Below are positions 1 to 5,392 of a stretch of DNA of 11,501 nucleotides, one piece after another. Position 1 is the first letter of the stretch; each line of letters starts with the position of its first letter. The DNA lies in the NCBI GenBank assembly GCA_937915975.1, contig CALGGL010000112.1, positions 1 through 11,501 on the forward strand, written 5' to 3'. A program made the translations under genes and the position numbers. The notes under the pieces are model-generated. The model worked only from the letters and a program-made list of their open reading frames with translations, was not told the DNA's origin and ran no database searches. This DNA comes from an uncultured Lachnospiraceae bacterium (GTDB lineage: Bacteria; Bacillota; Clostridia; Lachnospirales; Lachnospiraceae).

Positions 1-251
1 CAGGGGAGGACATCGCCTTTGCCATGGACAGACTGTTTGAGGCTGGAGCAAGGGAAGTTTTCCAGACTCCGGTATATATGATATGCCTGATAGCAGGCTG
101 TAAATGCCCCGGCTATTAGCCCCGGTATAAACCACCATGCATATCCTCCACATATAATTCCAAGCACTACGCCAAGCACCACTCCCGCTATGGTACAAAG
201 AAAAATGCCGGCATAAAGCTCAATTAATACTCTACGACTTTCCATTGTCAT
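1..251 (-). CDS. atpI: ATP synthase subunit I (AtpI-like), N-terminal part; 3' portion replaced or cut off
   Basis: This is a small membrane protein starting at ATG 249-251 (a second ATG lies at 243-245) and overlapping the end of atpZ by 20 nt, which implies translational coupling. Two hydrophobic segments are visible at about residues 13-35 and 38-55, followed by A-Y-H-I-Y-R-S-L, typical of the short conserved stretch after TM2 in clostridial ATP synthase subunit I. In the family AtpI assists assembly of the c-ring and F0. Beyond about residue 60 (positions below about 80) the frame stays open to the window edge, but the residues are non-hydrophobic and coincide with antisense larC-like sequence, so the true C-terminal half of AtpI is probably absent. 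The atpI call rests on topology, position after atpZ and the short motif. Confidence 0.6.
   Translation of the reverse strand, partial: MTMESRRVLIELYAGIFLCTIAGVVLGVVLGIICGGYAWWFIPGLIAGAFTACYQAYHIYRSLENFPCSSLKQSVHGKGDVLP
3..119 (+). pseudogene. larC: larC-like fragment (nickel-pincer cofactor chelatase), broken off at a junction
   Basis: Reading plus-strand frame 3 from the first bases gives GEDIAFAMDRLFEAGA followed by REVFQTPVYM. This resembles the conserved part of LarC (the DUF111 family, nickel insertion into the lactate racemase pincer cofactor), where an ETN-DDMTGE segment leads into a similar block and YM is normally followed by K-K-x-R-P-G. Here resemblance stops at YM (codon 78-80). 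The remaining codons to the TAG at 117-119 are simply the antisense of atpI. The frame is open to the left window edge. Only about 26 residues support the call, from memory of the family and without an alignment. It could be the end of a real larC gene placed next to atpI by rearrangement or misassembly. Confidence 0.6.
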
Positions 252-459
252 TACCTATAAATCTCTTGATAACTATCGCAACCGAACGAAATCCCGCACC
301 TACTCCAAGTATGATAAACCATACCATAAGCTTCGTCCCAAAATACTTATCTATAAGGTATCCGATGCCCATACTTAAAAAGATTGTAGCAAGCATGGTA
401 ATGCCTATCTGGGTTATAAGAAAAAGCATTTTTAAGACCTGATGTTCCTTATTATTCAT
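232..459 (-). CDS. atpZ: AtpZ/AtpI-family small membrane protein of the ATP synthase operon
   Basis: This 75-residue protein has two hydrophobic segments (about residues 10-34 and 44-63) joined by a short G-Y-L-I-D-K-Y-F-G-T turn. That architecture and the G-x-G-Y-x-x-D motif are typical of the AtpZ/AtpI family (F0F1-ATPase-associated protein), usually the first gene of clostridial atp operons. AtpZ proteins are thought to act with AtpI in F0 assembly or cation uptake at the membrane; the exact role is not settled. The start at 459 is supported by a GGAGG ribosome binding site 5-6 nt upstream and by a consensus promoter at 492-520. The stop lies inside the downstream atpI-like gene (20-nt overlap). 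Length is normal for the family. Confidence 0.8.
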   Translation of the reverse strand: MNNKEHQVLKMLFLITQIGITMLATIFLSMGIGYLIDKYFGTKLMVWFIILGVGAGFRSVAIVIKRFIGNDNGKS

Positions 460-491
460 AATCCTCCGTCCAATTGCACAAATAATTAATA

Positions 492-520
492 ATTATACCT
501 TATTTTTCGTATTTTTTCAA
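492..520 (-). promoter_or_regulatory. sigma-A type promoter for the atpZ-atpI (ATP synthase) operon
   Basis: On the minus strand TTGAAA (515-520) is followed after exactly 17 nt by a perfect TATAAT (492-497). The -10 box lies about 32 nt upstream of the atpZ start codon and just downstream of the rpiB hairpin terminator, as expected for an independent transcription unit. The element was found by eye; the start site is not mapped. Confidence 0.8.
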
Positions 521-534
521 CCATTAAAGTAAAT

Positions 535-563
535 GTGTCAGGGGGACTCTATCCCCCTGACAC
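535..563 (-). terminator. rho-independent-type terminator hairpin after rpiB
   Basis: A perfect 12-bp inverted repeat (GTGTCAGGGGGA at 535-546, TCCCCCTGACAC at 552-563) encloses a 5-nt loop. It lies 8 nt past the rpiB stop and separates rpiB from the atpZ promoter. Read on the minus strand, the stem is followed by ATTTACTTTAAT, a weak T-rich tract rather than a classic run of U, so termination may be less efficient than stem stability suggests. The palindrome could also act on plus-strand transcription. Confidence 0.75.
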
Positions 564-571
564 TCTTTGTA

Positions 572-997
572 TTACTCAATCATAGATATTCTTCTTATAT
601 GTCTCTCATCATTCGAAAACGGTGTATCCACAAATTCATCCACTATCATAAGAGCAAGTCCCGGACCAATGGTTCTAGCACCCATACAAAGAACATTGGC
701 ATTATTATGCTCCTTGGTAGCCCTTGCAGAGAAGCAGTCACTGCAAAGAGCAGCTCTTACACCCTTAACCTTATTTGCAGTCATGGACATTCCTATACCT
801 GTTCCGCAGATAAGGATTCCCAACTCACATTCGCCGTTTGCCACAGCCTCGGCAACGGCCTTTCCGTATATGGGATAATCACAGGATGCTTCACTGTCAC
901 AGCCGTAATCCTTTACATCAAAGCCTCTTTCCTTAAGATGCTTAATAACCTCTAACTTTAAACCGTATCCACCGTGGTCACTGCCAATACCTATCAT
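572..997 (-). CDS. rpiB: ribose-5-phosphate isomerase B
   Basis: This 141-residue cytosolic enzyme interconverts ribose 5-phosphate and ribulose 5-phosphate in the pentose phosphate pathway. The RpiB/LacAB fold signature is clear: the N-terminal G-S-D-H-G-G motif (residues 5-10) with phosphate-binding His8, the catalytic cysteine in G-I-L-I-C-G-T-G-I-G (Cys64), the K-E-H-N-N-A-N segment with the ring-opening His97, and the C-terminal E-R-H-I-R-R-I motif (His133). Length is normal for the family. The start at 997 has an AGGAGGAAAG ribosome binding site 4-8 nt upstream. That ribosome binding site lies in a 17-nt block that is repeated exactly 81 nt further upstream. RpiB downstream of sua5 and upstream of atp genes is a common clostridial arrangement. 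A hairpin terminator follows directly. Confidence 0.95.
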   Translation of the reverse strand: MIGIGSDHGGYGLKLEVIKHLKERGFDVKDYGCDSEASCDYPIYGKAVAEAVANGECELGILICGTGIGMSMTANKVKGVRAALCSDCFSARATKEHNNANVLCMGARTIGPGLALMIVDEFVDTPFSNDERHIRRISMIE

Positions 998-1000
998 ATC

Positions 1001-1098
1001 TTTCCTCCTAATTTCATACTTATACCAGCTGTCTTAGTAAAAAATGTACTCGCGTAGCTCGCTGTCGCTCACGCTACGCTTTTTCCTCCTAATTTCAT
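1001..1098. repeat. 17-bp direct repeat carrying the rpiB ribosome binding site
   Basis: TTTCCTCCTAATTTCAT occurs at 1001-1017 and again, identically, at 1082-1098. On the minus strand it reads as an AGGAGG Shine-Dalgarno block. The copy at 1001-1017 serves rpiB; the other precedes no start codon. Together with the 44-nt imperfect repeats this suggests that an ~80-bp unit was tandemly duplicated upstream of rpiB. Confidence 0.8.
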
Positions 1099-1158
1099 TT
1101 TCTGACTGACTATGTATAAAATGCACACGCATAGCTCGCTATCGCTCACGCTATGCTT
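1038..1158. repeat. two 44-nt imperfect direct repeats, each with an internal 7-bp hairpin
   Basis: Copies at 1038-1081 and 1115-1158 match at about 38 of 44 positions. Each holds a 7-bp stem: GCGTAGC/GCTACGC (1052-1058 with 1073-1079) in copy 1 and GCATAGC/GCTATGC (1129-1135 with 1150-1156) in copy 2. The stem difference is compensatory (G1054-C1077 becomes A1131-T1154), so base pairing has been kept. The loop is TCGCT[G/A]TCGCTCAC in both. It looks like a REP- or MITE-type palindromic unit, but no known family was identified. Confidence 0.75.
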
Positions 1159-1186
1159 AGTACATTTTATACATAGTCAGTCAGAA
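1100..1186. repeat. 87-bp palindromic element with perfect 24-bp terminal inverted repeats
   Basis: The arm TTCTGACTGACTATGTATAAAATG (1100-1123) has its exact reverse complement at 1163-1186. The intervening 39 nt contain the second 7-bp nested stem (1129-1135 with 1150-1156). An RNA copy would form a very long hairpin with an internal side hairpin. No T-run follows on either strand, so a classic intrinsic terminator is unlikely. It may be a non-autonomous mobile palindrome or an mRNA-processing structure between sua5 and rpiB. The rest of the 214-nt sua5-rpiB gap shows no ORF and no clear promoter. Confidence 0.8.
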
Positions 1187-1211
1187 TACTTTAATTTCAA
1201 TTCGGGCTAAA

Positions 1212-2279
1212 TCAATGTACCTTTATGACTCTGTGGCCGGCTGCTTTGAGCAGGCGATTCATAATTGCGCCACCGAGTTCATTTTGATTAAGCGCCTCAC
1301 TGTATATATATTCAGCCCCTATTGTATCACATTTTCTTAAAATTGCATAAAGATTTGCGGATATTGTCACTCCCTTATCTGCCTCGCCCACTATCAAAAC
1401 ATTATCGCAGTTATAATAAGGTGCGTTATTTTTTGTAGCTATAACCGCTGTTTTAAAGCCTTGAGCAGTTTTTTCTGCGATGAGGGAATTTATTTTATCT
1501 ATTACTTTTTTATCGTTCTGTCCGCTCTCAACTATCGTAACCTCACCCTTTGGTGCATAGTGAGTATATTTCATGCCGGGAGCCTTTGGTCTTAAATTCG
1601 GATCCGGCTCGATAATTGCCCTGTCTATCGATACATCACCGATTATCTCCTCAAGCATTTTCCCGGTTATGTATCCCGGGCGAAGTATGGTCGGAATCTC
1701 ACCTGTCAGGTCAACTATCGTTGACTCAATACCTATACCAACCGCTCCACCGTCAATTATCATATCTATGCGGCCGTTCATATCCTCGATGACATGCTCC
1801 GCAAGTGTGGGCGAAGGTCTGCCTGAGGTATTGGCACTTGGTGCAGCGATATACACACCACTTTCCTTTATAAGCTTCATGGCAACCGGATGTGACGGCA
1901 TACGAATTGCAACCGTATCAAGTCCGCCTGTGGTGCCGTCAGGGACAATATTCTTCTTGTTAAGAATAACAGTAAGCGGTCCCGGCCAAAAAGCTTCCAT
2001 AAGCATAACCGCCTTTTCAGGCACGCTTTCGGCAAGCTCGTAAACCGCTTTGGTATCTGCTATATGAACTATAAGAGGGTTATCACTCGGTCTGCCCTTG
2101 GCTGCATATATCTTCGCCGAGGCATCGCTGTTTAACGCATCTGCCCCGAGTCCGTAAACCGTCTCAGTCGGAAATGCAACAAGCCCGCCTTGTCTTAAAA
2201 TATCCGAAGCGCGGGCTATAGCCAAAGCATCATCACCTGATACAATTTCAGTATTCAAATTATTAATTTGAGTATACAT
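1212..2279 (-). CDS. sua5: L-threonylcarbamoyladenylate synthase (Sua5/YwlC type, two-domain)
   Basis: This 355-residue enzyme makes threonylcarbamoyl-AMP from threonine, bicarbonate and ATP, the first step of the universal tRNA t6A37 modification. The YrdC-like domain (about residues 15-215) shows P-T-E-T-V-Y-G-L-G (37-45), K-G-R-P-S-D-N-P-L (61-69), P-S-A-N-T-S-G (147-153), S-T-I-V-D (186-190) and R-P-G (200-202). The linker A-P-G-M-K-Y-T-H-Y-A-P (233-243) and a C-terminal Rossmann-like region (about 246-350) mark the long Sua5 form rather than short TsaC. The start at 2279 has only a distant AAAAGGA about 14 nt upstream, so initiation may be weak or coupled to the upstream reading frame. 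Only 36 nt separate it from the pyrophosphatase fragment, with no terminator between, so it is probably co-transcribed with genes further upstream. Confidence 0.95.
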   Translation of the reverse strand: MYTQINNLNTEIVSGDDALAIARASDILRQGGLVAFPTETVYGLGADALNSDASAKIYAAKGRPSDNPLIVHIADTKAVYELAESVPEKAVMLMEAFWPGPLTVILNKKNIVPDGTTGGLDTVAIRMPSHPVAMKLIKESGVYIAAPSANTSGRPSPTLAEHVIEDMNGRIDMIIDGGAVGIGIESTIVDLTGEIPTILRPGYITGKMLEEIIGDVSIDRAIIEPDPNLRPKAPGMKYTHYAPKGEVTIVESGQNDKKVIDKINSLIAEKTAQGFKTAVIATKNNAPYYNCDNVLIVGEADKGVTISANLYAILRKCDTIGAEYIYSEALNQNELGGAIMNRLLKAAGHRVIKVH

Positions 2280-2315
2280 TTTATTTTGTTTATTCCTTTT
2301 TTTTGAAATATTTTT

Positions 2316-2564
2316 CTACTCATTCCGCTGCTGAAGTGTTTCAACAAGTTTCGGAACAATCTGTTTCTTTCTTGATACTACCCCTTCCAGATAGCAGGAG
2401 TTACCGGTCATTTCAAGCCCGAAAGCATCCTCAAGGAGCCTGACAGAATCCTCACCATAGCATAAAACAGTAGACCCCTCCTCCAGAATATTGGACATGA
2501 CATCCTTGACATTTTCAAGTGTATCATCAAGATCATCAAAACTCATAATCCGATACCGGAGCAT
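2316..2564 (-). pseudogene. ppaC: C-terminal remnant of a family II (DHH/DHHA2) inorganic pyrophosphatase
   Basis: The frame encodes 82 residues. From about residue 22 onward (V-M-S-N-I-L-E-E ... C-Y-L-E-G-V-V-S-R-K-K-Q-I-V-P) it matches the extreme C-terminus of manganese-dependent PPase. That includes the S-R-K-K-Q substrate-binding motif and the N-I-L-E ... A-F-G spacing of the DHHA2 domain. A full PpaC is about 310 residues with an N-terminal DHH metal domain; that domain and most of DHHA2 are absent, and licD occupies the upstream DNA. The fragment cannot hydrolyse pyrophosphate alone. The frame overlaps the end of licD by 29 nt from ATG 2564, or 11 nt from the second ATG at 2546; neither start has a strong ribosome binding site. 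A small expressed protein is possible, but a truncation scar is more likely. Confidence 0.75.
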
Positions 2565-3378
2565 GTTGCTCTCTTTTATCCTCAGGAGGTAGTGTCATAT
2601 AATCTCTGTACATCCATGTTAAGAACTCATCATAGTCCTTTATTCCGTAAAACCTTCTTCCTTCAAAATCATATTCGGCACGCTTTAAAAACCACCTTTT
2701 CGGCATACCGTATCTTTTTCTTATGGGATTTTTCACATACAGCTTGCCAAATGAAGGAAAGAGTAAAAGTCTTACACGATTTATGGATTTATTACTGCTC
2801 TTTTTAGCGTAAGCATCAACTCTCTTAAAAACATAGGAAACCGGTATCTTACATAGGATTGCATATACCAGTTTTGATACACCCTTGCTGTTTTTTATGC
2901 CGACTCTTGCATACAGGATTTTTCTCAGCAAAAAACAATCAAAATCCTGCACCATCTGTCCCGGAAGATTTCTCGGAATATCATCTAAAGGAAAAATATC
3001 AATCGAAACTCCGGTTTTACATTTTATATGTTCCTGACCTACCCTTACATACTTTGTTCCGGTTCTTCTGAGCTTGCCGTAAGCCCAAAGATACTCAGGG
3101 TCGGTAGTGTGATCCTGAAAGAAGCATATATCCTGATTCATTTCGTGCGCATACTTTTTAAATTCCTCATAATCCTCTCTTAACATAGTTATATCCGCAT
3201 CATCATCCCACGGAATATAACCCTTGTGCCTTACGGCTCCAAGCAGTGTACCGCAACAGATAGTGTATCGAATATTATGTTCCCTGCACACTCTGTCAAG
3301 CTCTGAGACCATATCAAGCTGCAAAAGCTGCATTTTTCTGAATTCTTCCGGTGTTAAATACTTAACCTTTCCATCCAT
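2536..3378 (-). CDS. LicD-family phosphotransferase (first of two paralogues)
   Basis: This 280-residue protein is predicted to transfer a CDP-activated head group (phosphocholine in the prototype LicD, plausibly a phosphonate here) to a surface glycan. The nucleotidyltransferase-fold signature G-T-L-L-G-A-V-R-H-K-G-Y-I-P-W-D-D-D-A-D spans residues 43-62, with the metal-binding acidic cluster D58-D60/D62. F-Q-D-H-T-T-D-P and the K-L-R-R segment follow, then S-I-D-I-F-P-L-D (about 124-131). The C-terminal M-T-L-P-P-E-D-K-R motif shows the protein is complete. No signal peptide or strong membrane segment is evident, so it probably acts at the cytoplasmic face. The start at 3378 has an AAGGAAG ribosome binding site. 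It lies 44 nt after the phosphonopyruvate decarboxylase stop. It is clearly paralogous to the LicD at 4565-5392; acceptor and donor are inferred only. Confidence 0.88.
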   Translation of the reverse strand: MDGKVKYLTPEEFRKMQLLQLDMVSELDRVCREHNIRYTICCGTLLGAVRHKGYIPWDDDADITMLREDYEEFKKYAHEMNQDICFFQDHTTDPEYLWAYGKLRRTGTKYVRVGQEHIKCKTGVSIDIFPLDDIPRNLPGQMVQDFDCFLLRKILYARVGIKNSKGVSKLVYAILCKIPVSYVFKRVDAYAKKSSNKSINRVRLLLFPSFGKLYVKNPIRKRYGMPKRWFLKRAEYDFEGRRFYGIKDYDEFLTWMYRDYMTLPPEDKREQHAPVSDYEF

Positions 3379-3422
3379 AGATTATCTTCCTTTTCTGCCA
3401 ATCCAATAATATAGCTGTTATT

Positions 3423-4544
3423 TTATAATTCCTTCAAATACTCCATGAAATTCTCTTTATTTTCAAGAGCTGTCGTAGTCGGTCTGCCTAAGTCATCCCT
3501 TGCACCCAGAGAAGCCTTAACCTCAATTAAAGTAAGCTCTTTTTTTGCTTTGGCTGCTTCAAGTGCAGCATCAAGCTTTTCAAAGCTGTCAGCCGAAAAA
3601 ACATTCGGATATCCGCAGGCAAGCGCAAGCTTACAAATATCTGTATTTGATGCAACTGTAGGGAGGCCTCCCACAGTTTCATGTGCACCGTTATTTATTA
3701 CAATATGTATAAGATTGTCGGGCTTATTGGAGCCGATGACCGCCATGGCTCCCATATGCATAAGCATAGCCCCGTCTCCGTCTATACACCAGACTCTCGT
3801 ATCAGGCTTATTTACCGCTACTCCCAGTGCTATGGATGAGCTGTGCCCCATGGAACCTACAGTCAGAAAATCGTATTTGTGGCTTTGTCCCTTTGCCGTC
3901 CTTATCTCAAACAATTCTCTGCTCGCTTTTCCTGTTGTGGATATTATAGGATCCTCGCCTGCTGCCCTTGCTATATGTTCGATTATCTCCTCGCGAAGCA
4001 TATCATAATCATTTTTGTAAACGACCTCTTTGTCATAGCTTAAAGCACCCTTTCTAACAACAAAGGCAACATCCTTACCCTTGGAAAGAATATCCTTAAA
4101 GCCGTTCATGGCAGCAGAAAGCTCTTCCTCAGTAGTCTCCTTGCTTATTATAAATGTAGCTATATCCATATCCTCAAGAAGCTTAACCGTAACCTCCCCC
4201 TGATATATATGCTGAGGCTCATCATGTACTCCCGGCTCTCCTCTCCATCCGACCACGAAGATAACCGGAATTGCATAAACCTTATCATTCAATAGTGAGG
4301 CAGCCGGATTAATGATATTGCCTTCTCCGCTGTTTTGCATATAAACAACAGGTACCTTTCCCGTTGCAAGATTATATCCGGCAGCTATGGCTGCGCAGTT
4401 TCCTTCATTTGCCGCAACTATATGATGCTTTGAATCTATTCCGTAGGTATTCATAAGATAGTTGCAAAACGGTTTCAAAAGTGAATCCGGTACTCCGGTA
4501 TAAAAATCCGCACCCAGTGCATTAATAAATGTTTCGACCTTCAT
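3423..4544 (-). CDS. aepY: phosphonopyruvate decarboxylase
   Basis: This 373-residue thiamine-diphosphate enzyme decarboxylates phosphonopyruvate to phosphonoacetaldehyde, the irreversible step that pulls the unfavourable PEP mutase equilibrium forward. The N-terminal F-Y-T-G-V-P-D-S motif (residues 14-21), the N-E-G-N catalytic-Glu region (Glu47), Q-N-S-G-E-G-N (70-76) and D-E-P-Q-H (108-112) are hallmarks of the Ppd/AepY group. The ThDP motif runs from G-D-G (256-258) to N-N-G (284-286), followed by H-E-T-V-G-G. Length is normal for the family. It starts at 4544 with an AGGAG ribosome binding site, 20 nt after the LicD stop, in the same operon as the transaminase and both LicDs. With PEP mutase present in the window, the related sulfopyruvate decarboxylase function is unlikely. 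Confidence 0.95.
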   Translation of the reverse strand: MKVETFINALGADFYTGVPDSLLKPFCNYLMNTYGIDSKHHIVAANEGNCAAIAAGYNLATGKVPVVYMQNSGEGNIINPAASLLNDKVYAIPVIFVVGWRGEPGVHDEPQHIYQGEVTVKLLEDMDIATFIISKETTEEELSAAMNGFKDILSKGKDVAFVVRKGALSYDKEVVYKNDYDMLREEIIEHIARAAGEDPIISTTGKASRELFEIRTAKGQSHKYDFLTVGSMGHSSSIALGVAVNKPDTRVWCIDGDGAMLMHMGAMAVIGSNKPDNLIHIVINNGAHETVGGLPTVASNTDICKLALACGYPNVFSADSFEKLDAALEAAKAKKELTLIEVKASLGARDDLGRPTTTALENKENFMEYLKEL

Positions 4545-4564
4545 ATTTTCTCCTATCTGTTTTC

Positions 4565-5392
4565 TTAAACATCCACATCAATGAGCTTAAATTCACTAAC
4601 GGGATACGGAATACGTTTATCCTCCGGCGGAAGCTTCATATAATCTCCGTATGCCCATTTTAAATAATAATCATATTCCTTATATATCCTGAACATATGA
4701 CCTTCAAAATCCTTGTCTATATAGCTGTCAAAGCAACGTCTCGGCATACCGAATTTATTACTGCCATCATAGGTAAAGGTCATGTGACGTATAAGCTTTG
4801 TCTTATGCCTGTTGGTTATTCTTCCGAGAGCATCAAGCCACTTAAAAGTATATTTTACGGGTATATGATTTATAAGCTTGTATAAAGTCCTGTAGAACGG
4901 ATTTTTTTCCTTGTATTTTGCAACCTCAGAGTATTGAATTTTTCTTATTAAAAATGCGAGAAAATAATGCACTCTTCTTGCTATGAAGCCATCCGGAACA
5001 TTATCATAAATAAAAATATCCAGAAAAACTCCCTGATGCTGATTGAGTCTTTCCTGATTTTCTCCAATAAAAAGAGTATCATTTCTTCTCATTTTCGCAT
5101 ATCCCCATCTGTAGCCTGGGTCGGTTGTCCAATCCTGAAGAAAAAATCTGGATTTATCCAACTCCTTTTTGCAAGCACGTCTGAATTTTTTATATTCGGT
5201 TCTTATCATCGTTACATCGGCATCGTCATCCCATGGAATAAATCCGTTATGTCTTATCGCGCCAAGAAGAGTCCCTCCTCCGAGAGAGTACTTTATTTTA
5301 TATTTTCTGCATATCCTGTCAATCTCGATAAGCATCTCCAGTTCTATTTTTTGAAGCTTTTTCAACTCTTCATCATTTAATCTGACAGACAT
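4565..5392 (-). CDS. LicD-family phosphotransferase (second paralogue)
   Basis: This 275-residue LicD protein has G-G-G-T-L-L-G-A-I-R-H (residues 38-48), F-I-P-W-D-D-D-A-D-V-T-M-I-R (51-64), Q-D-W-T-T-D-P and V-F-L-D-I-F-I-Y-D, and ends with M-K-L-P-P-E-D-K-R. It aligns along its whole length with the LicD at 2536-3378, but the middle region (about residues 110-215) differs, which could mean a different donor or acceptor. Its ATG follows immediately on the TAA of the cytidylyltransferase-oxidoreductase fusion (TAAATG). The GGAGG ribosome binding site lies inside the last codons of that gene, so translation is almost certainly coupled. That tight link suggests this LicD uses the product of the fused cytidylyltransferase. 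Substrate assignment is inference. Confidence 0.88.
   Translation of the reverse strand: MSVRLNDEELKKLQKIELEMLIEIDRICRKYKIKYSLGGGTLLGAIRHNGFIPWDDDADVTMIRTEYKKFRRACKKELDKSRFFLQDWTTDPGYRWGYAKMRRNDTLFIGENQERLNQHQGVFLDIFIYDNVPDGFIARRVHYFLAFLIRKIQYSEVAKYKEKNPFYRTLYKLINHIPVKYTFKWLDALGRITNRHKTKLIRHMTFTYDGSNKFGMPRRCFDSYIDKDFEGHMFRIYKEYDYYLKWAYGDYMKLPPEDKRIPYPVSEFKLIDVDV

Noticed and set aside
1020..1060. Separate promoter for rpiB (TATAAG-like box just upstream of its ribosome binding site)
   Set aside because: On the minus strand TATAAG lies only a few bases upstream of the ribosome binding site and has no -35 match at 16-18 nt; support is too weak to list.
1038..1158. CRISPR array
   Set aside because: There are only two imperfect copies with palindromic structure and no regular unique spacers, and no cas genes are in the window.
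1100..1186. Intrinsic terminator for sua5
   Set aside because: The inverted repeat is strong, but neither strand has a T-run after the stem and the arms are AT-rich at the loop side; it fits a palindromic repeat element better.
1573..2043. Plus-strand 156-codon frame opposite sua5
   Set aside because: It is the antisense of a strongly conserved enzyme, has no ribosome binding site and shows no recognisable protein features. The same reasoning excludes the other plus-strand frames opposite the decarboxylase, transaminase and PEP mutase genes.
3423..4544. Sulfopyruvate decarboxylase or acetolactate synthase
   Set aside because: The motifs and 373-residue length match the related ThDP family in general, but the Y-T-G-V-P-D-S and D-E-P-Q-H segments and the neighbouring PEP mutase point to phosphonopyruvate.
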